Source: Cyanidium caldarium
Taxonomy: Eukaryota > Rhodophyta > Bangiophyceae > Cyanidiales > Cyanidiaceae
Assembly (NCBI GenBank): GCA_026184775.1
Contig: JANCYW010000003.1
Location: 186,001-250,000 of the forward strand
DNA: 64,000 nucleotides
Direction of reading: 5' to 3'
The notes under the pieces are model-generated. The model was not told the origin of the DNA. It ran no database searches and was given only the letters and a program-made list of their open reading frames with translations. Of the stretch, positions 53,808-61,996 are shown piece by piece (the stretch's first letter is position 1; every line of letters begins with the position of its first letter). Made by a program: the position numbers and the translations under genes.

Positions 53808-55751
53808 TCAGCGGTACTCGGCGTAGGTGTCGCGCAGCCATTCGGCGCACTCGCGTGGGGTCATGCGCGGGCGCGCCAACTGCTCGTCGATCTGCGCCTC
53901 TATCACCTCGCCAAACTGGGGTCCGCGTGGCAGCCGCGGCAGCAGCACTTTGAGTTGATTGCCGCCGACCAGCGGTCGCAGCTGACTGGCGTCGGCCAGT
54001 TGATGTCGTTCCACCGCTTGGATAAATTGATCGAAGCGGGTGAGCAGGGGCGGCGCCTCGAGCTGTTCCCGCAGCAGATTCACTCGTCCGTCTGCAATAC
54101 CGTCCCGCATCGCGCACAGCTCGATGGTGAGCTGCACCAGACACGCCGCACGCCACAGCGCACCCAGCGACCGCAGCAGCCGCCCCAGCGGCACCCGATG
54201 CTCGCGCCGATCCAACGGCGCCGCCCGATGCACCCACTCGCCCAGCGGTTCGGCGGCCTGCAACAGACAGAGGATGTCCTCTGCGTCGCGATGGCTCACT
54301 TTCAGTGCCTCTTTCAGGACGTATTCCACCGCGGGCCGTTGTTGCCTCTTGGCGTTGCGATACTGCAACAGCAGCAGCGGTGATAGGCAGAGCGCGTACA
54401 CCACACGCCGCTCTAGCGGACCGAAATGCGCTGCCGATTCCCCCTTGCCCGCGGCCCAGTATCGCGACAATGCCCGCAGGCACTCCAACCGAGCGGCGGC
54501 CTGTCGCGACATGTCTGCCGCGTAGTCGCGCGCACAGTCTGGCGGCAACGAAAACACCACCGGGAACAGACCCATATCACTCATCCATCGCACCGCTCTC
54601 TCCGGTCGTGGACCGCGGAACATGCCCTCCACTTCGGCGCCGACGCGCTCGCGGCTCACCTTGGCCGCCAGCGCCGCATGCACCTCCGGGTCGCGACCGC
54701 CCTGCAACAACTCCGGCACCATGTCAAAATCGAAGCGGCTGCCGAAGCGGACGGCCCGCAGTATGCGCAACGGGTCATCCAGTAGGGTGACACGCGGCGC
54801 TAGCGGCGTGCGGATGCGACCGTGGCGCAGATCCTCCACCCCGCGGCCGGTAAAGTCCTCCACATCCCCGCTGTGGATGTTGTAGAAGAGCGCATTGATG
54901 GTGAGGTCGCGTCGATGCGCGTCTTCGTGCGGCGTGCCTATGGTCACTTGTGGGATGCGCGAGTGCTCGGTGTAAGTCTCTTTGCGCAGGTGCGCCAGGT
55001 CGATCCACTCGCCGCACAGTTTCATGCGCGCCGTCTCCAGGTGCTTGCTCTGTTCCGGATTCGCCTGGATGACGTGCACCGCGTGTTGCTCATGGCCGGT
55101 GGCTCGCAGCATCTCGTTCACCTTGAGGGCATACGCCTGGCCGGGCATGTCGTCGATGGCGATGTCTAGGTCGGCGCGCTGCACTGCCAGCCCGAGCAGT
55201 TTGTCGCGCACCCAGCCGCCGGCCACCCGCAGCACCGTGTTCAGCCGGTGATATCGATTGACTTGCAGCAGTAGGTCGAAGATGCGGCGCTCCGACTCGG
55301 TCAGTTCGATGGTGCTGCGCAGCGTAAGCGGCTGGGAGCGGTCCCGAGACGCGTCGCCCTCGGAAAAGGCGAACGCGGTCATGGCGGTGGAGGTGGGCCC
55401 GGTGGTAGCGTCGAGTCGGGACGCGACACTGCCGATGCCACAGGGACGGGTGGTGCGAGCGATGGGAGTCGGAGAAGATCGTCGGTGCAGACGAGAGGGG
55501 TGAACGACGACCGTGCGAGGATGGGTTGGAGCAGCGAGCGGGCGTTCACCGAGGTACCCTCGATTGCCCAACCGCCACCAATCGAATCGCCGCGCCCTAC
55601 TCCACGCGAGAGCCTGCAGCGGCCAACTCGGCGCAAACGCCGTCGCAGTGGCAGCGGTTGCCCTCGCGCTCTCGACGACCCGACCACAAAGCGCGCCCGA
55701 CGAGTCCACCGCCACACCACCGCGCCCTCCAACCGTCTGCCCCGCAGGCAT
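53808..55751 (-). CDS. CCA1: CCA-adding tRNA nucleotidyltransferase
   Basis: This enzyme adds or repairs the 3' CCA of tRNAs. The class II catalytic head is complete: RVAGGWVRDKLLGL, then Asp194 and Asp196 in RADLDIAIDD, HRRDLTINALFYNI, FTGRGVEDLRHGRIRTP and LLDDPLRILRAVRFGSRFDF. Helical neck, body and tail follow to residue 647. Two ATGs matter: 55751 gives a 123-residue Ala/Arg-rich leader, while 55382 (MTAFAFSEGDASRD) begins close to the catalytic part and gives 524 residues. Yeast CCA1 uses alternative starts to serve mitochondria, cytosol and nucleus, and the same is plausible here, with plastid too. Confidence 0.94.
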   Translation of the reverse strand: MPAGQTVGGRGGVAVDSSGALCGRVVESARATAATATAFAPSWPLQALAWSRARRFDWWRLGNRGYLGERPLAAPTHPRTVVVHPSRLHRRSSPTPIARTTRPCGIGSVASRLDATTGPTSTAMTAFAFSEGDASRDRSQPLTLRSTIELTESERRIFDLLLQVNRYHRLNTVLRVAGGWVRDKLLGLAVQRADLDIAIDDMPGQAYALKVNEMLRATGHEQHAVHVIQANPEQSKHLETARMKLCGEWIDLAHLRKETYTEHSRIPQVTIGTPHEDAHRRDLTINALFYNIHSGDVEDFTGRGVEDLRHGRIRTPLAPRVTLLDDPLRILRAVRFGSRFDFDMVPELLQGGRDPEVHAALAAKVSRERVGAEVEGMFRGPRPERAVRWMSDMGLFPVVFSLPPDCARDYAADMSRQAAARLECLRALSRYWAAGKGESAAHFGPLERRVVYALCLSPLLLLQYRNAKRQQRPAVEYVLKEALKVSHRDAEDILCLLQAAEPLGEWVHRAAPLDRREHRVPLGRLLRSLGALWRAACLVQLTIELCAMRDGIADGRVNLLREQLEAPPLLTRFDQFIQAVERHQLADASQLRPLVGGNQLKVLLPRLPRGPQFGEVIEAQIDEQLARPRMTPRECAEWLRDTYAEYR

Positions 55752-56038
55752 CCACCACCACCACCACCACCGCAGCCGCCACACTCGCGGCACGTTGCCT
55801 ATCCTATCCGTGCGGACCACTAGTAGGTCACGACTCTGGCCGCAAGCACTTCGAACCACTACCTACAACCATCCCCAACCGGTGCGGATGCCCGTCAGAC
55901 GACGAATTCGGTCCGCGTTCCGGCGGACTTGCGCCGACTGCACTGCCGTTCGGTCGAAAACAACACCCGCCGCGGCTGCGTCCTCTCGGCAGCAGCCACC
56001 ACCACCACCGCACCCTCTCGTTTCATTTCCTCTCCACC
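55752..56038. promoter_or_regulatory. Divergent promoter region CCA1/YKT6
   Basis: About 290 bp lie between the outer start codons. The plus strand is C/A-rich with repeated CAC and CCA triplets (55750-55780 and 55995-56015). The region extends to 55382 if the short CCA1 start is used. Confidence 0.4.
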
Positions 56039-56647
56039 ATGCGCATCGTGTCCATCACCGTGTTGCGCAAGTTGGCCACGGACGCCGAGCCGGTGCTGTT
56101 GGCTGCACAATACGAACTGTCCGGGTTCAACTTCTTCCAGCGAGGGAGTGTGCGCGACTTCGCGGTGTTCTTCTCGAAACTGCTGGCGTCGCGGACACCG
56201 CCCGGCGAGCGACTATCGGTGGACCACGAGGAGTACGCCTGTTATGTGTACTCGCGGTCGTCCGGGCTGAGCGCGGTGGCCATCTGCGACCGAGAGTACC
56301 CGCAGCGAGTGGCGTTCACGCTGTTGGGCAAGGTGCTGGAGGAGTTTCGGATGGCGTTCCCCGAGGACGAGTGGCGGGCGTCCGCAGTGGGCGCTCTGAC
56401 CGAGCACTTTCGGTTTTTATCCGAAGCCATTCACAAGTACCAAAACCCCGCCGAGGCCGACACTATCACGCGCATCGAGCGAGACCTGGACGAGACCAAG
56501 GCCATCCTGCACCAGACCATCGACAACGTGTTGGAGCGCGGCGTCAAGCTGGATCAGCTGGTGGACAAGAGCAACGATCTGTCGTTGCAGAGCAAGATGT
56601 TTTACAAAACCGCCAAGCAGCAGAACAGTTGCTGCAATTGGGGGTGA
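56039..56647 (+). CDS. YKT6: YKT6 R-SNARE with longin domain
   Basis: YKT6 is a lipid-anchored R-SNARE acting in ER-Golgi, endosomal and autophagic fusion. The 202-residue protein has a longin domain (MRIVSITVLRKLATDAEPVL through RMAFPEDEWRASAVG) at 1-125 and a SNARE motif at about 138-195. The zero-layer Arg lies in NVLERGVKLDQLVDKSNDLS, followed by KMFYKTAKQQNSCCNWG. The two cysteines before the end fit the YKT6 scheme of palmitoylation plus farnesylation, with CNWG as the CaaX box; glycine at the last position is uncommon. Length and start are normal. The frame is open upstream, but added residues look like promoter sequence. Confidence 0.95.
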   Translation: MRIVSITVLRKLATDAEPVLLAAQYELSGFNFFQRGSVRDFAVFFSKLLASRTPPGERLSVDHEEYACYVYSRSSGLSAVAICDREYPQRVAFTLLGKVLEEFRMAFPEDEWRASAVGALTEHFRFLSEAIHKYQNPAEADTITRIERDLDETKAILHQTIDNVLERGVKLDQLVDKSNDLSLQSKMFYKTAKQQNSCCNWG

Positions 56648-56732
56648 TGCGGTGGTGTTGACGACGAGAGGCCGAGGCGCCGATGAGCGTGCGGCAACCG
56701 CTGCGGACTTGCGGCGCCGAGCGCTGCGATCG

Positions 56733-57440
56733 TCAAGGTCGTTGCGGCGGCTCGTAATCTCGCGACAAGTCAATGCCGGTGCCCTCCAGGTGTACATTGG
56801 TGAGTCGGAAGCGGCGGTTGCCCGCGGCGCCCACCCGTTGCCCGCCTGGGCGCAGCGGTCGCGGACGCTTGCGCGGCGCCAACACCGCATGCGCACTGCC
56901 GTCCGCCGATGCCTCTTTCAGGCCGCGCTGTACCAGATAGTTGTGCACCACCAGCGCGTCGGGCACCGGCGTGGCGTGCCACAGCTCGCGCACGGCGTCG
57001 CTCGCCGGCATGTAAAGCGCCGTGTCGTTGGCGAACAGCACCCCGTCCTTGGCGCTATCGGTGGCCCGGTACAGTAGCAGCGGCGGCGGTCGTCGGTGGC
57101 GCGCCAGCTCCATAATATCGTCGCGCGCGCCTTTGTACGCGTCGAACAGCTCCACCACCGGTATGCCCGCTTCGGTGCGTCTCAACAAGTTCACTAGGTC
57201 CTCGCGATTCCTCAGATAATACTTGGAGCGCCATCGCCATCGCCCGTCCGGCTCGTGCAGCACTCTCGGGTTGGTGAGCAGGTTGGCGCGCAGCTCGGCG
57301 TCGGCATCGGGATCGGCGCCCACCGCCTGCTTCAGTTCCTCGCTGGCTACGGACCGCAACTCCTGCCGCAAGTAGGTGATGACCGCGTGCAGCACCAATC
57401 CGAGAGGTTTGCCGGAGGGGGCGGCGTCGTTGTCGGCCAT
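56733..57440 (-). CDS. TFA2: TFIIE beta subunit
   Basis: TFIIE-beta helps load TFIIH and melt promoters for RNA polymerase II. The 235-residue protein starts MADNDAAPSGKPLGLVLHAV with the tandem winged-helix core at about 10-150. Helpful matches are LVLHAVITYLRQELRSVASE, WRWRSKYYLRNREDLVNLLR (the FKPKY-like step before the second winged helix) and GIPVVELFDAYKGARDDIME, which is the most typical block. The tail is basic (APRKRPRPLRPGGQR) and ends with RFRLTNVHLEGTGIDLSRDY. Family length is 280-290 in animals, so it is slightly short. The first ATG is used. Confidence 0.88.
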   Translation of the reverse strand: MADNDAAPSGKPLGLVLHAVITYLRQELRSVASEELKQAVGADPDADAELRANLLTNPRVLHEPDGRWRWRSKYYLRNREDLVNLLRRTEAGIPVVELFDAYKGARDDIMELARHRRPPPLLLYRATDSAKDGVLFANDTALYMPASDAVRELWHATPVPDALVVHNYLVQRGLKEASADGSAHAVLAPRKRPRPLRPGGQRVGAAGNRRFRLTNVHLEGTGIDLSRDYEPPQRP

Positions 57441-57821
57441 CGCATAGAGTCGGGCGGTGGGGTATCGAGAAGGGCTGGTGCGCGGGAGAAAAAAGAGCGC
57501 AGTGTAAACGAAGCGTCGCACCCCCTCGATTCGCTCCTCGGTGAGATTAGACGACAAGATGTTCAGCAACTGCGCTCATGAAGTGATGGTCGCCCTTCCA
57601 AAGTTTCACGCCGGCGCATCCGACGCCCTCCCAGCGTGTTCCCCTTGCCCGCGCACGTCGCCGGTCGTCGGGCGCCGTGGAAGAAGACCGCGCGCAATCT
57701 GGCGCTCGCGCATTCCCCCGCAGCGCGACGCGTCCTGGCACCGTTGAGGCGCGAGACTCGGCGGGAGCACTCACGTACAGAAAGCCGTGCTTGTTGTTAC
57801 GAGTTGCCTGACGCGCTCCTT
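57441..57821. other. Divergent intergenic region TFIIE-beta/AAA ATPase
   Basis: This 381-bp region holds two promoters. The AAA frame is open through part of it without an ATG. Nothing else was recognised. Confidence 0.5.
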
Positions 57822-59840
57822 ATGAATGTCGCCTTAAGAGCGCGCTTGAAAAACCTGTGGCGACGCGCTCTGCCGGTGTTGCAGCCGCGGCGGGCGCCCG
57901 CACCGGCTGCCAACGCCGTTCCCACGGGCGCCAGGCGGTTGCGCAGCGCAACGTGGCCGTGTTGGGCGACTCCGGCGGTGCGAGCACTCGCCGGCTGCAC
58001 CGGGGCGCTGCTGCTGCACGTGTGTTGGGCACAGCGTGCGCCGGCAGTGGCCGCCACGCCGCTGTGGGACACGGGCGCGTTCTCCGCCCACTGGGCCGAG
58101 GCGCCGCCGCCCAGTGGGGCGGAGGGTTCGCTGGCGTTGGTGCGCTGCAAAGCGCGCTGGAAAGCACTGGAGGAGCGTCTGCGGTGTGTGCAGGAGGAGG
58201 CGCCCGCGGCCAACAGCGGCGTGCAGTTTTCCATCATGGCCGACGAGGGCGGCAACGTGAAGAGCGTGAAAATTACGGTGCCGTTGGCGACCGGCGCTGT
58301 CCCCGGCGACCGCGGCGACGGGGTGCGACGACGGCTGACCACCTCTGGCCACGATATTCTGGCGGCGTTCTCCATGCTGCTAGAAGCGGTGCAGGATGTG
58401 GAAGCGGCAACAGCAACCGCCGCAACGGAAGAGTCGACGTCACCACCGTCCCCGGATGCGGCGATGCGACTCAAGGTGACTGCGCACAACTCGGCCACCT
58501 CCACCACCATCACTGCCGAGTCTCCGCAACAGCGCATCATTCATTTGTTCTTGCCACGAGTGGGCTCATTCCCGGCCGAGCTGTGCTACACCAGACTGGG
58601 CGAGAAGGACGAGTTGAACGAGCGCGAGATCGGTGCGCTGGTGCACGCGTTCCGCACGGTGTCGCGGGTGGATACGGAGGCACACAGTGGCACCGATATG
58701 CGCTTCCACGGCAACGACGCCTCATCGCGCCTGCACGAGAAGCTGCAGGTGCCGGTGTGGAGCGCTGAGCGCAGCGCCCAGCGGCGCGCTCAGGAACGTC
58801 TGGAGGCGCTCGGCGTGCGGGTGTACCTGCCGGAGCCACGACTGGAGGAGCCGCGTTCCGGTAAGTCGTCGCAGATGAACTGGCAGGCGCTGGCCGGATA
58901 TGAAGAGGTGAAGCGCGCGGTGGAGGCTGCGCTGGTGCTGCCGCTACGGCGCGCCGATGTTTATGACGATGTGGCGCGGGGCACGCGCGAGCAGTTCAAG
59001 AGCAACCGACCGCGAGCATTGCTGTTCAGCGGGCCGCCCGGCTGTGGCAAGACGTCCATGGCGCGCGTGCTGGCCGAGCAGGCCGGCGTGCCCTTTGTGC
59101 ACGTCACCCTCGAGGCGATCGTGTCGCGATACTACGGCGCCAGCGAGAAGCAGCTGTCCAATATTTTCGACCTGGTGCTGGAGCTGGGCTCGGCGATCAT
59201 GTTCATCGACGAGGTGGACGCGCTGGGCACGTCACGAGACCGCGGCGAGATGCACGAGGCCACGCGCCGTACGCTGTCGGTGCTGCTGCGCCGGCTCGAC
59301 GGCCTGAGCGGGGCCGGCGCTCCCTCCGTATCGCGGCGGTCATCCGCCGAGCTCGACGACGGCGCTAACGCACCGCGGTCCGACGGCCAGCAGCCGTGGT
59401 TTGTGGTGGTGGCCGCTACCAACCGCCCTGAGGACCTCGACAACGCGCTGCTCAGCCGATTCGACGTCACCCTGCACTTTCCGCTGCCCGATGGGGAGAC
59501 GCGGCGGCGCATCTTCGCCATGTACGCCAAACAGCTGCCGCCCGAAGATATCGCCCATCTCGCGGCGGTCGCCGAGGGCCTCTCGCCGCGGGCCATTCAC
59601 GACGCCTGCCTGGCCGCCGAACGCCACTGGGCGGCCGCCATAGTCCGCGGCGAACAGCCGCGCCACTCGCTACCCAGCCGCGACGCCTACCTGGCCGCAC
59701 TGAACTGGCGTGCCGAGCGCCTGGTGGGCAACCGCCCGCCGCTGCCTGCCTGGCCGCACCCGCGCACCCTGCTCGCCCCGCACGAGGCCGCTCCCGAGGC
59801 GCCCGGCGTGGTCCACGTCCGTTACGAAGAGACGGAGTGA
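57822..59840 (+). CDS. Organellar-type AAA ATPase
   Basis: This is an AAA-family ATPase with a single module, 672 residues. The leader MNVALRARLKNLWRRALPVL is a basic helix of mitochondrial type, and a hydrophobic stretch near 57-70 (VRALAGCTGALLLHVCW) may cross a membrane. A divergent domain covers 100-330. The ATPase module starts at about 350: Walker A GPPGCGKT at 404-411, Walker B IMFIDEVDAL with Asp463-Glu464, sensor 1 AATNRPEDLD and the SRH with LLSRFDVTLHFPLPD. The phrases VYDDVARGTREQFKSNRPRA and EMHEATRRTLSVLLRRLDG match plant organellar AAA proteins of unknown job. No FtsH protease follows. An insert near 500-520 is low complexity. Confidence 0.8.
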   Translation: MNVALRARLKNLWRRALPVLQPRRAPAPAANAVPTGARRLRSATWPCWATPAVRALAGCTGALLLHVCWAQRAPAVAATPLWDTGAFSAHWAEAPPPSGAEGSLALVRCKARWKALEERLRCVQEEAPAANSGVQFSIMADEGGNVKSVKITVPLATGAVPGDRGDGVRRRLTTSGHDILAAFSMLLEAVQDVEAATATAATEESTSPPSPDAAMRLKVTAHNSATSTTITAESPQQRIIHLFLPRVGSFPAELCYTRLGEKDELNEREIGALVHAFRTVSRVDTEAHSGTDMRFHGNDASSRLHEKLQVPVWSAERSAQRRAQERLEALGVRVYLPEPRLEEPRSGKSSQMNWQALAGYEEVKRAVEAALVLPLRRADVYDDVARGTREQFKSNRPRALLFSGPPGCGKTSMARVLAEQAGVPFVHVTLEAIVSRYYGASEKQLSNIFDLVLELGSAIMFIDEVDALGTSRDRGEMHEATRRTLSVLLRRLDGLSGAGAPSVSRRSSAELDDGANAPRSDGQQPWFVVVAATNRPEDLDNALLSRFDVTLHFPLPDGETRRRIFAMYAKQLPPEDIAHLAAVAEGLSPRAIHDACLAAERHWAAAIVRGEQPRHSLPSRDAYLAALNWRAERLVGNRPPLPAWPHPRTLLAPHEAAPEAPGVVHVRYEETE

Positions 59841-60062
59841 TAACGGGGAAGGAGGTCATGGAAGGGGATAATGTGTCCTGCGTTGACTATAGTACAGTTG
59901 TTCATTTTCGGTGATTGCTTCCGATACCGCTCGGAGTCGCCTGTCGGCTTGTCGCATCGAGAGGTCTTCCCGGGCGCGCCGCGGAACGCGTCCGACGCGG
60001 TTGCGTTGCCCGGCGGGCGCGTCCCTTGACCGACCGCATCTTTTCGGTGCCTGTCCCATCCG
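59841..60062. other. Tandem spacer AAA/RPN3
   Basis: This 222-bp spacer has an AT-richer patch at about 59870-59935 and then a GC-rich region before the RPN3 ATG. No RNA gene was recognised. Confidence 0.4.
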
Positions 60063-61961
60063 ATGACCAACTATTATCAGCAGGAGATAGCTCGGGGGGT
60101 GGCGCTGCTGGAGCGCGCGGTGGTGACCAGGGAGACGCGGGTGATAGCGCGGGTGGTGCGGGCGATCGGTCCGCTGCGTCGACGATGGAACGGACGGCAG
60201 TACGCCATGGATCGGCAGCGGCAACGGCAGCGGGAGACCGTGGAGGGCGCTGAGGTGGAACTGCTGCCGGAGGATGTGGAGGCGGAACGGGCGGAGGCGG
60301 CCAAGCGTGCCGCTGCTGCGAAGAGTCGCGCGCAGACGCTGCTAGACGGCAGCGGCACGACAGCGGCTGGAGGAGCGCAGAAAGAGGGCAAGGTGGACGA
60401 CTCGGAGCATCAAGAGGCTGCGAAGGGAAATGAGGCAGTTGTGGAGCCGTTGCGGCCGGCGGTACCGCCGGCGGGACCGGTGGAGGCTTGCCGGCAGGCG
60501 CACCAGGCGCTGGCGTGGGCGTTGCGCACCATCAAGTTGACCGGGCTGGAGGTGCCAGCGCCACTGTTGCTGGAGCATTTGGACGCGGCGCTGGACAGCG
60601 CTGTATCGCATACCATGGAGGTGGTGCGGACGTCACAGGGCGGTGCGGAGGCGGACGGCGAAGTGGCCACAGCGAACGGCGCGCCGCCGTCGGAAGAGGA
60701 GTCTCCGAGAGAACCCGCCGCCGCGGCAGCGCCGACGTTGCCCTCATCAAGCAGCGTGCCGGAAGTGGCGGCGTATCTGCACCTGCTGACGCTCTTCTTT
60801 GTGATCGATGCGCGCCTGCCAGATGGCGGCCAGCGCGCCACGGCCTGCGCTGACCGCCTCGTTGACGCGCTGGAGGCGTGTCCGCGGCGCCATACCATGG
60901 ACGAGCTGGTGGCGCGCGCTTATTATGCGTTGACGCTGGCGTATGAGATGGGCGGCAAGCTGACCGAGGCGCGACCGCGTTTGTATGCGGCGCATCGCAC
61001 TGCGGTGATGCGCCACGACCACGTGGGACAGGCGGTGTTGCTGAATCAGCTGTTACGCTCGTACCTCCTGGAGCGACAGTACGTGCAAGCCGACCAGCTG
61101 TGCAGTCGTGCGCATTTTCCGGAGATTCGCAGCAACAACCAGCTAGCGCGCTATTTCTACTACCTCGGGCGGATCAAGACCGTGCAGCTGGACTACACCG
61201 AAGCGTATCGGGCGCTGAGCCAGGCGCAGCGCAAGGCGCCCCAGCACACCGCGCTCGGGCTGCGGGTGGCCATTGCCAAACTGCTGGTGCTGGTGCAGCT
61301 GCTGGTGGGCGAGGTGCCGGAGCTGTCGGTTTTTCGTGGGCGCGTGGGTATGTCCGATTCGGCGGCGTTGCGTGCACAACTGCAACCGTACCTCCGACTG
61401 ACCAGCGCGGTGCGCGTAGGCGACCTGCCGGCCTTTCACGCGGTGGTGCACGAGTCGGAGGCGGTGTTTGGACAGGACGGCAATCTGAATTTGATACTGC
61501 GATTGCGGCAGAATGTGATCAAGGCGGGGCTGGTGAAGATCGCCGCCGCCTATTCGCGCATCGCCCTGGCGGACGTGCAGCGCAAACTGGGGCTGGACGC
61601 GAGCGACGACGGCAGCAGCGGCAGCGGCAGCAGCAGCAGTGCCGAGGATGTGGTGGCGAAGGCCATTCGCGACGGCGTCCTGCGCGGCACCATCGAGCAC
61701 CGCAGCCGCAGCCTGATCACCCGGCACGACCAGAACGTGTACGCCACCGCCATGCCGGCCGCCCAGCTCCACGAGCGCATCCAGTTCTGCGTCGACCTGC
61801 ATGACGAGGCGGTGCGCGCCATGCGCTTCCCAGACGCCAAACGCAACGAGGCCAACTTGGAGCTGCTGCGCGAGATGCAACGCGACGAGACCAAGATCGA
61901 ACAGGCGCTGGCCGAAGGCGCCGAGCCGGAGGATGACGACGATGACGACCAGATTCTTTAG
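60063..61961 (+). CDS. RPN3: 26S proteasome lid subunit RPN3 (PSMD3)
   Basis: RPN3 is a PCI-domain subunit of the 19S regulatory particle lid. The 632-residue protein has a variable N-terminus (about 1-225) with Ala/Glu-rich linker, then the helical repeats and PCI core. Family matches are VAAYLHLLTLFFVIDARLPD, LLNQLLRSYLLERQYVQADQ, NNQLARYFYYLGRIKTVQLD and YTEAYRALSQAQRKAP. Next come RHNVIK-like LRLRQNVIKAGLVKIAAAYS, then RIALADVQRKLGLD, and AKAIRDGVLRGTIEHR. It ends with DDDDDDQIL. The start is the only ATG near, MTNYYQQEIARG. It ends 35 bp from NOT3. Confidence 0.95.
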   Translation: MTNYYQQEIARGVALLERAVVTRETRVIARVVRAIGPLRRRWNGRQYAMDRQRQRQRETVEGAEVELLPEDVEAERAEAAKRAAAAKSRAQTLLDGSGTTAAGGAQKEGKVDDSEHQEAAKGNEAVVEPLRPAVPPAGPVEACRQAHQALAWALRTIKLTGLEVPAPLLLEHLDAALDSAVSHTMEVVRTSQGGAEADGEVATANGAPPSEEESPREPAAAAAPTLPSSSSVPEVAAYLHLLTLFFVIDARLPDGGQRATACADRLVDALEACPRRHTMDELVARAYYALTLAYEMGGKLTEARPRLYAAHRTAVMRHDHVGQAVLLNQLLRSYLLERQYVQADQLCSRAHFPEIRSNNQLARYFYYLGRIKTVQLDYTEAYRALSQAQRKAPQHTALGLRVAIAKLLVLVQLLVGEVPELSVFRGRVGMSDSAALRAQLQPYLRLTSAVRVGDLPAFHAVVHESEAVFGQDGNLNLILRLRQNVIKAGLVKIAAAYSRIALADVQRKLGLDASDDGSSGSGSSSSAEDVVAKAIRDGVLRGTIEHRSRSLITRHDQNVYATAMPAAQLHERIQFCVDLHDEAVRAMRFPDAKRNEANLELLREMQRDETKIEQALAEGAEPEDDDDDDQIL

Positions 61962-61996
61962 TGGGAAGATGCTCCACCGTCATGCACTCGCCGACG

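Noticed and set aside
55526-56038. N-terminal extension of YKT6
   Set aside because: The longin domain starts exactly at MRIVSITVLRK; the upstream codons are promoter-like and overlap the CCA1 leader.
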